Shown here one piece after another: positions 54,101 through 59,232 of a stretch of DNA of 64,000 bases. Within the stretch, counting starts at the first letter, position 1, and each line of letters begins with the position of its first letter. The notes under the pieces were generated by a model. That model was not told the origin of the DNA. It saw nothing but the letters and a program-made list of their open reading frames with translations, and ran no database searches. The translations under genes and the position numbers were made by a program. Origin of the DNA: Breviolum minutum Mf 1.05b.01. Lineage: Eukaryota > Sar > Dinophyceae > Suessiales > Symbiodiniaceae. The stretch lies in assembly GCA_000507305.1 (NCBI GenBank), contig DF239630.1, positions 113,731 to 177,730 of the forward strand, written 5' to 3'.

Positions 54101-54119
54101 GGTGCATATCGTCACTTGA
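24057..54119 (+). CDS. Voltage-gated cation channel with C-terminal EF-hands (spliced model, core)
   Basis: One Ion_trans domain (six helices, S4 sensor, re-entrant pore) followed by an EF-hand pair, the layout of the large dinoflagellate voltage-gated Ca/Na-type channel family. Exons: 24057..24156, 24441..24557, 24641..24803, 26795..26843, 28953..29007, 30809..30881, 32040..32099, 33437..33507, 33782..33850, 36296..36362, 37632..37653, 38393..38450, 41609..41641, 44319..44355, 46247..46342, 47308..47388, 49410..49472, 52109..52188, 52862..52913, 54069..54119. The protein would sit in a membrane and pass cations in response to voltage, with Ca binding modulating it. Recognition is from family motifs recalled, not from a search. 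Weakest parts: S2, the pore turret, the pore-to-S6 join and the last exon. Confidence 0.85.
24157..24240 (+). mobile_element. B-family element
   Basis: gtgttggtgcgttttttgttc...caaatgggtggctcaaacacc; starts at a channel donor. Confidence 0.75.
24441..24557 (+). CDS. Channel exon: S1 helix
   Basis: Acceptor cgccggcag. Reads IVKNNAFDMFAAFMVVTNCI then FLGVEVEMGF, the classic S1 pattern of this channel family (NxAFDxF before the helix, GVEVE after it). Donor ACTCC|GTGGCT; unspliced it hits a TAG within 3 codons. Confidence 0.9.
24641..24803 (+). CDS. Channel exon: extracellular S1-S2 loop
   Basis: Acceptor ctttttgtag. Phase fits S1 (CC|A). Reads YLASASQAFHNKFLVASFEN then NWYSWGTISKHLHHEFG. A GA donor at 24804 is chosen because the frame meets a TAA three codons later. 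A different frame (89 codons from ATG 24574) is also open but breaks the phase. Confidence 0.65.
24884..25013. mobile_element. C-family element
   Basis: tactgttgatggttcagaaat facing atttctgaaccatcaacagta. Confidence 0.95.
25155..25254. mobile_element. B-family element
   Basis: taggtggtggtttcagatatt...aaaggggttgaaaccaccaac. Confidence 0.9.
26407..26514. mobile_element. D-family element
   Basis: ggatgtttccaaaaatcggg...gggtaccactatttatgg, degenerate arms. Confidence 0.75.
26795..26843 (+). CDS. Channel exon: candidate S2 helix
   Basis: Acceptor caatgtttcag. In the phase required by its neighbours it reads LLCWLACWPITAMLRF, and with the GT donor at 26844 joins to GRYFCGPDW of the S3 exon, which resembles the S2 end in this family. 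A second frame is also open (AAMLACLLANNCDVAF), so S2 is tentative. Confidence 0.5.
26861..27094. mobile_element. A-family element, expanded
   Basis: aaatgatccatgtgtggtatatttacc...gtaggtaaatattcc...atcctatggg with about 130 unrelated bases between the arms. Confidence 0.6.
27607..27706. mobile_element. F-family element
   Basis: cacctggaccctccaatggg...catttggcaccccttggagggtgc. Confidence 0.9.
27832..27917. mobile_element. A-family element
   Basis: cccataggatccatgtatgg facing ccatacatggatcctttggg. Confidence 0.95.
28013..28032 (+). repeat. (TG)n microsatellite
   Basis: Uninterrupted tg dinucleotides. Confidence 0.95.
28953..29007 (+). CDS. Channel exon: S2-S3 loop and start of S3
   Basis: Acceptor ttgctcccag|G. 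Reads RYFCGPDWLWSFLDAVV. The W-x-W-x-x-x-D-x-V-V pattern marks the start of S3. The donor is GC (GT|GCTTCTC), which joins G of the next exon to restore Val. Confidence 0.88.
29476..29576. mobile_element. A-family element
   Basis: cccataccatccatgggag...ccaaatatggatcctatgcg. Confidence 0.85.
29688..29800. mobile_element. O-family element
   Basis: tacccccctgaaaactaagatg...ccattgtcatgttagg. Confidence 0.85.
29868..29968. mobile_element. B-family element abutting a P element
   Basis: ggtgttttctttaaatattt...ggttggttcaaccaccaac. Confidence 0.8.
29969..30077. mobile_element. P-family element
   Basis: ccaggtgattcaagccgtgac...ggtcacaaagaattgccagg. Confidence 0.9.
30361..30458. mobile_element. A-family element
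   Basis: cccataggatccatgtatgg facing ccatacatggatcctatggg; ATA on both flanks. Confidence 0.95.
30585..30752. mobile_element. C-family element, enlarged
   Basis: cgttgatggttcgttcagaa...ggaaccatcaacagtaagg; lies just before the S3 exon. Confidence 0.75.
30809..30881 (+). CDS. Channel exon: S3 and S3-S4 linker
   Basis: Acceptor gctgag|G. Reads LTSMWEVAADIVTAVSVQQ. SxWEVxxDIV is characteristic of S3 in dinoflagellate channels. GC donor (GAA|GCATCT). The exon sits just after a C element whose right edge is near 30,750. Confidence 0.9.
30960..31057. mobile_element. K-family element
   Basis: gaacctgaaaatgatggtttgg...tcaggttccattttaatc. Confidence 0.85.
31188..31437. mobile_element. N-family element carrying a nested T element
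   Basis: gtaccctcccgcttcagcg at left and gttagtttcagggagtac at right; a T element (31298..31420) interrupts the right arm after ggggctatgtt. Confidence 0.75.
31298..31420. mobile_element. T-family element nested in an N element
   Basis: ctgggcttccaccaccatcaa...ttttcatggtggttggaatccc. Confidence 0.8.
31816..31892. mobile_element. F-family element
   Basis: ggggtgccagatgggaaaagg...caccaccccttgctgg. Confidence 0.75.
32040..32099 (+). CDS. Channel exon: first half of the S4 voltage sensor
   Basis: Acceptor gtcatcag|G. Twenty codons: VAGMSSLKAFRIVRITRVLK, then GT donor (AAG|GTGGGA). Positive residues fall at every third position, the hallmark of S4. Confidence 0.95.
32424..32533. mobile_element. 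B-family element
   Basis: gcttgtggtttcaatttgtt...gggttggttcaaccaccac, in the intron that splits S4. Confidence 0.75.
32692..32802. mobile_element. B-family element
   Basis: tctggtggtttcgcaggtta...ggttgggtcaaccaccaac, same intron. Confidence 0.8.
33180..33335. mobile_element. S-family element
   Basis: aataggtggtagcatggtgg facing ccaccatgctaccacctatt, same intron. Confidence 0.95.
33354..33425. mobile_element. A-family half element
   Basis: cccataccatccatgtatgg...catgtaggtaaatatg; the right arm is missing where the S4 exon acceptor begins. Confidence 0.75.
33437..33507 (+). CDS. Channel exon: second half of S4 and S4-S5 linker
   Basis: Starts GTC after cttgtgaag. Reads VVRLMRVFRFVLALRSLISS then IAE. 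Joined to the previous exon the R/K-every-third-residue spacing continues unbroken through eight positions. Donor AC|GTTCCT. Confidence 0.95.
33782..33850 (+). CDS. Channel exon: S5 helix
   Basis: Acceptor aaagctgag|G. Reads LKSLFWALCLLGVIIYVFAV then LF. The LKSLFW...IIYVF motif is diagnostic of S5 in this family and fixes the splice phase (AC|G gives Thr). Donor AC|GTCTTT. Upstream open sequence from 33,690 is intron. Confidence 0.95.
34003..35335 (+). mobile_element. Tandemly duplicated LINE 3' fragment
   Basis: Two near-identical units of about 605 bp (34,015 to 34,622 and 34,623 to 35,224) plus the first 110 bp of a third. Each encodes the C-terminal tail of a non-LTR retrotransposon with a zinc knuckle C-x2-C-x7-H-x4-C (CPWCDQLGTWQHVCWSC) and ends in a short (AT)n tract. 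The longest frames are 34154..34600 and 34600..35202. Copies differ at only a few bases (Met/Thr at one site), so the duplication is recent. It lies in the S5-to-pore intron. Confidence 0.85.
35756..35936. mobile_element. E-family element
   Basis: ctacttggtggatcatccc...gaggtgatcctctaagtaag. Confidence 0.75.
36296..36362 (+). CDS. Channel exon: S5-pore turret
   Basis: Acceptor caccggag|G. Reads QAVNDHLRDPDATPLPE, which follows S5 as FT-QAVNDHL does in family members. Phase fits S5 (AC|G). The 3' edge is set at GGTTTG|GTGGGA by phase with the next exon. The surrounding GC content is high. Confidence 0.85.
37008..37128. mobile_element. B-family element, degenerate left
   Basis: Right arm gattgggttgaaaccaccaac; centre ccctatttggggaactgatcc. 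Confidence 0.65.
37472..37572. mobile_element. K-family element
   Basis: tgaaatttaacatggttcacc facing caggttccatgttaaatttc. Confidence 0.9.
37632..37653 (+). CDS. Channel micro-exon before the pore helix
   Basis: A 22-nt block GHTVHHF plus G, with acceptor gcttgag|G and GA donor (G|GAGCC). It supplies the HHFG residues that precede the pore helix in the family (usually YFG). A longer version starting at 37574 is also open, so the 5' edge is uncertain. Confidence 0.5.
37922..38029. mobile_element. A-family element
   Basis: cccataggatccatgtatag...accatggatcctatggg; ATA on both flanks. Confidence 0.95.
38087..38230. mobile_element. E-family element
   Basis: gaggatcatcccagtggatg...gggatccgatgatccg. 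Confidence 0.65.
38246..38351. mobile_element. C-family element
   Basis: tactgttgatggttcagaaat...cagccatcaacagta, 40 bp before the pore exon. Confidence 0.9.
38393..38450 (+). CDS. Channel exon: pore helix and selectivity filter
   Basis: Acceptor cagcacag|GT. Reads DTMLSLFESIANGATWIV. TMLSLFxSI is the pore helix; ANGATW occupies the filter position where relatives I recall have GGVSW-like residues. The 3' edge is unsettled: GA donor at 38451 fits the S6 phase but leaves the P-S6 loop short. Confidence 0.88.
38773..38881. mobile_element. N-family element
   Basis: taccctccctgaaactaaca...gctatgttagtttacaggag. Confidence 0.85.
39060..39168. mobile_element. O-family element
   Basis: ccaaaaaaaactgacatgac...gtcatcttagttttcagggg. 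Confidence 0.85.
39549..39654. mobile_element. A-family element
   Basis: cccaagccatccatgggact...cgtcccatggatgggtc. Confidence 0.9.
39742..39863. mobile_element. B-family element with (AT)n
   Basis: gggtgatggtttcaaatata then an (AT)n run; right arm ggggttgaaactataccaac. Confidence 0.8.
40018..40255. mobile_element. M-family element carrying a nested B element
   Basis: tgtccattgtacttagtaaatgg and acttccatggacaccctag match the M copy at 5.2 kb; a full B element (40051..40147) sits between. Confidence 0.85.
40051..40147. mobile_element. B-family element nested in an M element
   Basis: taggtggtggcaactcaaat...gttgggttgaaaccaccaac. Confidence 0.85.
40677..40832. mobile_element. A-family element with expanded right end
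   Basis: cccatataggatccacgg...; right end carries four copies of ggatcctatg in tandem. Confidence 0.85.
41118..41248. mobile_element. P-family element, diverged
   Basis: ccaagtgaccttttgactt...aaaaaggtcactcatttc. Confidence 0.6.
41389..41498. mobile_element. D-family element
   Basis: tatgggggtttcctaaaatg...catttaaggaaacacccata, TA on both sides. Confidence 0.9.
41609..41641 (+). CDS. Channel exon: start of S6
   Basis: Acceptor gttttttgag|G. Reads LISPVWVLVY then TT|GTTGCT. ISPVW marks the S6 start. Ending at this GT gives exactly the usual residue count to the LN at the S6 end. Confidence 0.85.
41934..42025. mobile_element. K-family element
   Basis: acatggaacacgatcaagg...ttttaggttccatgtcaatc. 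Confidence 0.8.
42077..42163. mobile_element. A-family element, left arm short
   Basis: acatacctacatttagttg...gtaaatataccagtcccatgg. Confidence 0.7.
42250..43920 (+). mobile_element. Decayed coding block of different composition, probably an old mobile element
   Basis: Within the S6 intron lies sequence poor in T-runs and rich in CAGG/CTGG words, with coding-like fragments in changing frames: DSEPFHGLEYSLHGEATDQW (42.55 kb), TWEVWVGPTPPTLQEWEEE (43.14 kb), QDMRSHCWDWQVPEEVVANV (43.31 kb), KKFHHKLKDSLADQLEQNN (43.5 kb). About 45 bp starting caccaccaacccaatg occur twice (43,660 and 43,807). No RT or transposase motif is visible, so the class is unknown. Confidence 0.45.
44163..44259. mobile_element. 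B-family element
   Basis: agtggtggtttcaaatattt...atgggttgaaaccaccaac. Confidence 0.9.
44319..44355 (+). CDS. Channel exon: end of S6
   Basis: A 37-nt exon, acceptor cttcactgag|G, reading FYIFFTYFTVLN, then GC donor (AAT|GCTCCT). This is the S6 C-terminal half; the next exon continues VVTAVFCQ as in relatives. It follows a B element by about 60 bp. Confidence 0.95.
44924..45028. mobile_element. A-family element
   Basis: cccaaatgctccatgtatgg...catacatggatcctatggg. Confidence 0.9.
45110..46215 (+). mobile_element. 5'-truncated LINE, C-terminal ORF and 3' UTR
   Basis: A single open frame 45114..45989 (291 codons), GC-richer than its surroundings, encodes the post-RT region of a non-LTR retrotransposon. 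Near the end is a CCHC-type knuckle, C-x4-C-x7-H-x4-C (CVWEGC...LGTWDHIVWEC), and RFGWVLHGQ. The RT palm is absent, so it is a 5' truncation typical of LINE insertion. About 220 bp of 3' UTR ends near agtaaataac, just before the channel acceptor at 46246. The open frame suggests a young insertion. Confidence 0.8.
46247..46342 (+). CDS. Channel exon: post-S6 helix
   Basis: Acceptor taacattcag|G. Reads VVTAVFCQAAVESAQNDHAA then MVHAVLKNK. This is the conserved segment after S6. A donor at GGA|GTGG (46343) keeps phase with the EF-hand exon; one at 46335 (AG|GCACGG) would match family length better but breaks phase. A different frame downstream (KGTEWNLTLEQ) is also open. Confidence 0.88.
47308..47388 (+). 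CDS. Channel exon: first EF-hand
   Basis: Acceptor ctgtgccag|G. Reads AHLEKLKKLFSNLEGGKSG then FITFKMLE. The loop has G at position 6 and I at 8 but lacks acidic residues at 3, 5 and 12, so Ca binding is doubtful. The donor is GA (GAA|GAAACT), required by the next exon ERMNDAKV. Confidence 0.9.
48714..48808. mobile_element. B-family element, right arm truncated
   Basis: taggtgatgggttcaaagat...tgtgttgaaaccagg. Confidence 0.75.
49283..49388. mobile_element. N-family element before a channel exon
   Basis: taccctccaggaaactaacat...gagatcgttccctggagggta. Confidence 0.9.
49410..49472 (+). CDS. Channel exon: linker between EF-hands
   Basis: Acceptor aaaactcag|G. Twenty-one codons: ERMNDAKVRAYFEVLGLDIH plus D. 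VRxYFExLGLD is conserved in the family. GC donor (GAT|GCCACT). The exon lies 20 bp after an N element. Confidence 0.95.
49546..49652. mobile_element. D-family element
   Basis: tgtggtttcctaaaatggtg...accatttaaagaaacacac. Confidence 0.85.
50093..50201. mobile_element. B-family element
   Basis: gggtggtggtttcaaatatt...aaggggttgaaaccaccaac. Confidence 0.9.
51138..51292. mobile_element. O-family element, enlarged
   Basis: cactcccgaaattcctaac...gaatttcgggaaggtag. Confidence 0.6.
51444..51558. mobile_element. P-family element
   Basis: caggtgattcagccgccgtg...aaagaattgctagg. Confidence 0.8.
51639..51741. mobile_element. B-family element
   Basis: gggtggtggcaactcaaata...ggttggttcaaccaccaac. Confidence 0.9.
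51840..51975. mobile_element. H-family element, diverged
   Basis: gttggttgggtttttgtttgg...ttactacccaactatataaac. Confidence 0.55.
52109..52188 (+). CDS. Channel exon: second EF-hand
   Basis: Acceptor ggacccgag|G. Reads AWTFFKQLDGEKRGEVTTED then FLMGCL plus AG. The loop D-G-E-K-R-G-E-V-T-T-E-D has acidic 1, 3 and 12, G6 and V8, so it may bind Ca. GC donor (AG|GCCAGG). GC-rich relative to flanks. Confidence 0.95.
52400..52508. mobile_element. T-family element
   Basis: gcttcctttcccaccattaaa...tttcatggtgggaaaggaatc; lies between EF2 and the next channel exon. Confidence 0.9.
52862..52913 (+). CDS. Channel exon: conserved C-terminal segment
   Basis: Acceptor tccacgaag|G. Reads LRGQARAIDMGKVIHDQ; with the previous exon GCLRLRGQA..., a signature of dinoflagellate EF-hand channels. 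Donor CAG|GTGGAC. Confidence 0.95.
52929..52950 (+). repeat. Poly-G tract
   Basis: About 18 consecutive G just after a channel donor; sequencing length is unreliable. Confidence 0.9.
53139..53278 (+). other. Near-duplicate around a single N: assembly join
   Basis: About 67 bp (starting tatggcacgggca, with aaaaatcctaaataaag) is repeated with small changes directly after an N at 53,205. The second copy has extra single bases at homopolymers, as in poorly polished overlapping reads. Confidence 0.8.
53803..53938. mobile_element. T-family element
   Basis: ctgggcttcctttcccacc...ttaatggtggctggaatcccag. Confidence 0.9.
54069..54119 (+). CDS. Channel exon: C-terminal tail with stop
   Basis: Acceptor actcatcag|G. 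Reads AWMIRTHSKFQVHIVT then TGA at 54117. Relatives continue past this point, and a GT donor (ATC|GTCACT) could splice on, for example to a short block near 54,541 (QLFLDLFKDIF and stop). The end is therefore provisional. Confidence 0.8.
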   Translation, partial: AWMIRTHSKFQVHIVT

Positions 54120-54221
54120 CAACAAACAGTTATTCAACAACAAGACGGCGGGAGACAGGGAGACAGGGTGAGTCGGCCTATTTTTCAGGGAGGAACTGTT
54201 AGTTTTTTTTTGGAGGGGGGT

Positions 54222-54324
54222 GTAGGTGGTGGTTTCATGGATATATTTTTATTTGTTACCTGAGAATTGGGGAACGGATTCAATTTGAGTATATTTTTCA
54301 CATGGGTTGAAACCACCAACTAGA
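54222..54324. mobile_element. B-family element
   Basis: taggtggtggtttcatggat...catgggttgaaaccaccaac. Confidence 0.9.
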
Positions 54325-54724
54325 ATTCAACCGCAGAAACGTCTTGAGTTGCACTTTTGGGATGTCTTCATAGATCTCTCGGAGGGTGGGTTGGAGACGT
54401 CGAGATGGGTGAACTGGGTATCTTAAAGGAACGTAATTACGTAAATATCACTATGTCCAACTTGGATTTGTTGGGATCTTTTATTCGGTTTTTGATCCGG
54501 TTTTGGTGATTCATCACCATGGAATTTCAATGAATTTCAGCAGCTGTTCTTGGATCTGTTTAAAGATATCTTTTAATTTGCACCATGGTAAATCACACCA
54601 TTTGGGAGAATATTTTTTCTTTTGCTGGGCATCGAACAAGCACATAGACGACGGATTCATCACTATGAAACTTACCACCAAGCTTTGCTCCATCTCTGAT
54701 GCTCGGGAACGTTGATTGAAGTTG

Positions 54725-54833
54725 GATACCCTCCCTGAAACTAACATGGCACCTAAAACAATGGCATCCCAAAAGAAAAAATCATCTTCCGACCATCAAT
54801 TTCCAGGGGCAATGTTAGTTTCAGTAAGGGTAA
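54725..54833. mobile_element. N-family element
   Basis: taccctccctgaaactaacat...caatgttagtttcagtaagg. Confidence 0.85.
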
Positions 54834-55284
54834 TTATTTGTTGAGATGGTTTTATTTGACTATCATTTTTCAACATATTTGAGCGCTCGGAAAATTTGTC
54901 AGTTTGGCATGGTCTATCTCTTGGACTTTGCAAATGTCAAGCAGCATCCTATTAAAAACACAAGTCCATCAGCAGATGAAATCTAATGCAATGTCACATT
55001 TTTCCTTAAGCATGGCAGTGCACAACATCTTCAAAGTGCAGCTGGGACTGATTTGAAGATCTCTTGATGGCACCCTACTGTATTCATCCAGATCACTGAG
55101 CACCAGAAGATAGAACCCCCCCCCTTTTTTTTGGCAATACGGTGGAAGCAAAAACATGTCCCTCATATGGGGACTTGAATGATTTATAATTAATAGATAA
55201 TTTCACCAGTGTTTTAGCCCCAAAGACTAGAATTGGAAACTTCCTATATAATTAATTAATCTCTCTTCAAACACACACTTTCAG

Positions 55285-55686
55285 AGGGCCCCGAAAACAA
55301 CAAATCCTGACAAACTGGAGTCATGTCCGGCCACCTTCATTTGGGGGACGAAACATTTTCCTCACCTTCAACCCGTTGCCGTTTGACCCCAAACTGCCTC
55401 CTGCCAACATTTTGAACCCGGGGCCCCGAAAAGGCCAAAGAGTTCCGAAAACTACGACATGAATTTCGAAATCTGGTGCCGTGGCCGTGTCCAAGGGTGA
55501 TGGATCCATCCAAACACACACCGGCATGGGGATGGATGGTCGAAAATTACACACCGGATGGGATGGTCGAATTCTATAGGAATTCTGACCATTTTTTTTT
55601 TGAAGGCAAAGTGGAAATGCTGGTTTTAAGGGGTTTTCAAGTTGATGGACAATGTTCGATTCGCAACGGCTGGGGATTCCAGACAG
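55285..55686 (+). CDS. Two exons of a downstream unknown gene (55285..55374, 55434..55686)
   Basis: Acceptor acactttcag, peptide RAPKTTNPDKLESCPATFIW, GT donor; a 59-nt intron; then a long open block with EFRKLRHEFRNLVPWPCP, PAWGWMVENYTPDGMVEF and VDGQCSIRNGWGFQT before G|GTGTTT. All phases fit. It could be the same transcript as the channel or the next gene in a same-strand array. No domain recognised. Confidence 0.65.
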
Positions 55687-55786
55687 GTGTTTTTTTGAAA
55701 AAGTGCTGGGCCAGCAGCCAGCTCTGAACTTTGATTTTTGTTCAGGAAACCTTCGTTTTTTGGCAGTACCAAAAAACAAGACAACT

Positions 55787-55899
55787 GATATGGGTGTTTC
55801 CAAAAATGGGGGTACCCCAAAATGGATGGTTTATGATGGAAAACCCTATTAAAATGGACGATTTGGGGGTACCACTATTTTTGGAAACACCCATATCAA
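55787..55899. mobile_element. D-family element
   Basis: tatgggtgtttccaaaaat facing atttttggaaacacccata, TA on both sides. Confidence 0.95.
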
Positions 55900-55977
55900 G
55901 ATAACGCATCAAGACGTGACATGTTGCTTTTGTTGATGGTTTCTGTACTTTTTTTTTCAGTGCAATGATAGATTCGT

Positions 55978-56078
55978 GTGCCCAGATGCTCAATGTATGT
56001 TATATTTACCTACAGTTACCATAACAAAATAGCCAAATTGTAGGTAAATATATATGCCATACATTCAGTGTTTGGGTT
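55978..56078. mobile_element. A-family element
   Basis: cccagatgctcaatgtatg...catacattcagtgtttggg. Confidence 0.85.
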
Positions 56079-56482
56079 TGGGATTTTCAAAAAAAAACAT
56101 GTGGTCCAAGATCTCTACGTTTTGGATGTGTTTTTTTTCTGCCGGCAGAAAATCACCCAAGCTGAACGGTGGACGGTGGTGTAGGTAAACAGAATCCCCC
56201 TTGAAAGGTTTCAGTGTTGCTCTTGTTGGCCGATCCCAACAGTTAAATGATTGTGTTCACAATACAAAAGAAATCAAAAGGAGTGTCTTTTCACTATTAA
56301 AATCGTATCAAACCCAATTTTGGGATATAACCTGCTTTGAGGGGGAGCCGTTTGATGGTACTTATATGCCAGACCAATGATATGTTATGTTTGTGGGATG
56401 TTTGGTGTTGCTGTTGTTGTTATCGTCACCCGATTTAGTGGTTCAAAATTGTAGAGCATTTTTTTGCTTCAAAGTTTTCCAG

Positions 56483-56769
56483 TCAAACCAAAAAACCTTG
56501 AAATCAAGCCACCCTCAGAATTTCCGACCCCTCAAAAACTCGCCCCCCCTGCATCATACAGGTTCATTTACCCTTCCATTGGAGGGTCCAATGATCCCTC
56601 CAAACTTTCTCCCCTCCAACAAAATGATGAGGTATCCAAACCATCGAAGCATACCGTTCCGCTGAGCAGAAGCCCAAAGGGATCGCCCAGTTTTGGCACG
56701 ACATCAGCGGGAGGAGTAGCATCACCAGATCGATCATTGTCCGTCGAACCTGCGTATCATTCGGCCTAG
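56483..56769 (+). CDS. Ser/Pro-rich exon of the downstream gene
   Basis: Acceptor gttttccag, phase fits the previous exon (G|TC). Ninety-five codons rich in Pro, Ser and Lys (KPPSEFPTPQKLAPP, SKPSKHTVPLSRSPKGSPS), ending EPAYHSA and TAG. A disordered region. The stop could be real or masked by a GA donor at 56768. Confidence 0.65.
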
Positions 56770-57298
56770 AGTTTTTTGCAAACGGGACGTTTTGAAGATG
56801 GAAGTTTCACGTCAAAATTGGCAGCTGTCCCTAAGAATCAGCTGGGACCTTTGTAAAGAGGGTTTGACTTTGTTTTAGGCAGAGGTCTTTTGGATCTTGA
56901 AGCCACTAGGTTTAATCTTGGAAAAAAGAGTTTTGTACCAAATGTGTTCCTTTTGTCCTCATATTATGATATAGCTGATATACCCTTTTTGTACAACATT
57001 GGCCAAAAGTGATGCCATGCAGGTTTGCTAAAGAATGTGTTCACTCAGTTCGCTCCCCTTTTCTTCAAGCATATGTCACTTGACTTTATACATAGTAACA
57101 TTGTATATTACTTTTCGGGGTGGTGATGATATGAGCTTCTGAAGCTCCACCTTGCAACGTTCCGGGAAAAAAATCTTTAAAGGCCGAAAAACCTGCGAAA
57201 AACCTCGGCGGATCTCGACATCGGAGTCTGCAAAACATCGGGCTCCTGGATCGAGACAACTGCTACGCCAAGGAGGCGACCAGGCTACGCATATGAGG

Positions 57299-57413
57299 CA
57301 TACCCTCCAGTAAACTAACATGGTTGGCTGGAACTTCACCTTTTCCCTAATAGGAAATACATCTTCAAATGGTGGATTTTCCATTGCTATGTGAGGAAAA
57401 ACCGGAGGGTAGA
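57299..57413. mobile_element. N-family element
   Basis: taccctccagtaaactaacat...gctatgtgaggaaaaaccgg...gagggta. Confidence 0.75.
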
Positions 57414-57788
57414 TGTGGGAAAACGCCAAGTTGATGACGACCAAAATTCTTTCTTGGTGCCGTTGAACGATTGTATATAATTTTTGTCCGTTGTTTGGCA
57501 CATCTTACCGTACAAATATGTATGTCTTCGATGTTTTGATGAGATGAATTAGTTGTTTGTTGTCTTTATGACGGTAATATGTTAGGGTTCTTACAACATG
57601 AGCTGCAGCTACTCAGTATTGAAGCTCCGTGTGAAAAGGCCAAGGTGTTTTGATGGAAATCCCTAGCAACATTTCTTTTAGACTGGCGCAACACTTGTGT
57701 GTGTGTGTGAGTCACACTCTGTTCCAAAGAGCATGTAACTTCCTGTTTTGGAGTTTTCAATGTTGAACTTTTCTGCAGGGGGACACAG

Positions 57789-57876
57789 GAAGCCCATAGA
57801 GCTGTGTCCAACGAAGCTCTCTATGGTGTCTTCAGGATATCAGGGCTGATCACCCTGACGTACCTGCATTTGTGAA
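57789..57876 (+). CDS. Candidate short exon
   Basis: Acceptor gggggacacag|G, open frame EAHRAVSNEALYGVFRI then SGLITLTYLH to a TGA. A GA donor after TTCAG would end it at about 57,836. Isolated, so low confidence. Confidence 0.35.
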
Positions 57877-57879
57877 ACT

Positions 57880-58640
57880 GTTGACAAGCCGTTCTTCTAC
57901 CGTGTTTCCCAGCATTAGGACCAGGAACCTTTCCCCACATACCATTTTCATTGCATCAGATTAGTTTTATTTAGAAGTTTCCTGGTTTCATTTTTCAATT
58001 GTTTTAACCCGGAGTGAGCCAAGTTTTTTCAACTTTGGTTCTGTGCCTTAAATTACTCTTGACCGAGTATAAACTTTCACGCTGCTTTTTTCTACCAGCT
58101 TGAAATACATGGCTTATGGCAAGCTATAAACGGTCACTGTGATACACTTGTAACACAAGAAGGAATGTGAAAACAATGTATCCCGTCTTCGTGACTTATC
58201 AAGTGTGTCTTCGGCGGTGTGTTCTGTCAGAGTCCCGTCGTGATCCCCCTCCCAGGGGGCGTGGCACGATACTCTCCGTGTGGAGTGTGCCAGGAAATCT
58301 CCCTTTGAAACATTTCTTTGATTAGCTTTGGCTCCAGGATCTCTTTGATTTGCATTCATTGCTCTTGGTTAGATTCTTGATTGCACTCTGATTACCTTTT
58401 GGTTTGACATGATGGTGTTGAATTCTTCGGTTGAAATCGGGCATTGACCCCAGTTTATGAATCTCTCGATGCAGGAGTATCCGTTTTTTGAAAATCAGAT
58501 ACAGGAGTATCTCTTTTGAAAATCTGATACATGAGTATCTTTTGGGATTGATGATACATGAGTATCTTTTGAGATTGCATTCTAATTCATAGGTTACTTT
58601 GGAATTTTCCAACATTTCCAAGTATCCATGATTTTCCATT
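57880..58640. other. Sequence between the last exon candidate and the RT-derived array; no gene seen
   Basis: No exon with convincing edges. A short tandem array (58472..58575) lies near its end. Confidence 0.4.
58472..58575 (+). repeat. Tandem repeat, unit gatacaKgagtatctttt
   Basis: Four imperfect copies of a 25 to 35-bp unit containing aggagtatc or atgagtatc, just before the large array. Confidence 0.85.
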
Positions 58641-59140
58641 TCATTTTTGCGAACCCATTTCGGAGCCGGTTGGACGAAGTCCACCAGGAGTGTGCAACAC
58701 AGCGCTTCCGTTTTCGATTTTCCAAGAAATCCAGACACCCAACAGAATTCCCCATTGTATAGGCGCTTGTGTTTTTCCAGCATGTTTTTTTTTTGGGCAG
58801 CAGAACATCCAGTGGAACTGGAGCAAGTCACCAGCAATGAACTGTTGGGTTTTCCTGTTGATGTTAACATTCGAACGGTGACCTAAAAACTCCCACAGCC
58901 TAGACCACCTGGTTTTCCTCCACTGGTTGGACGAAGTCCACAAGGGGTGTCCAACACAGCATTTCCGTTTTCGATTTTCCGAGAAATCCAGACACCCAAC
59001 AGAATTGCCCCATTGTACAGGCGTTTTGTGTTTTGCCACATTTTACAAGCAGTTAATGTTATTTGGCATTGATACACCTTCAGTCTGAGAGATGTAAGTC
59101 ATACAATATCAGTCATTTCCATCCCCAGCACATGGAGATC

Positions 59141-59232
59141 CACAGTCTTGGGATCAAAGGTACATATAGATCCACAGTCTTGGGATCAAGGTATAGGCTA
59201 TTGATGTATACGTCCACAGTCTTGGGATCAAA
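59141..59232 (+). repeat. Three copies of tccacagtcttgggatcaa
   Basis: Direct repeats at about 59,140, 59,171 and 59,211, within a non-RT spacer of the array. Confidence 0.9.

Noticed and set aside
55321-55803. 160-codon minus-strand open frame
   Set aside because: It is the mirror of two well-bounded + strand exons (55285 to 55686) and runs into a D element.
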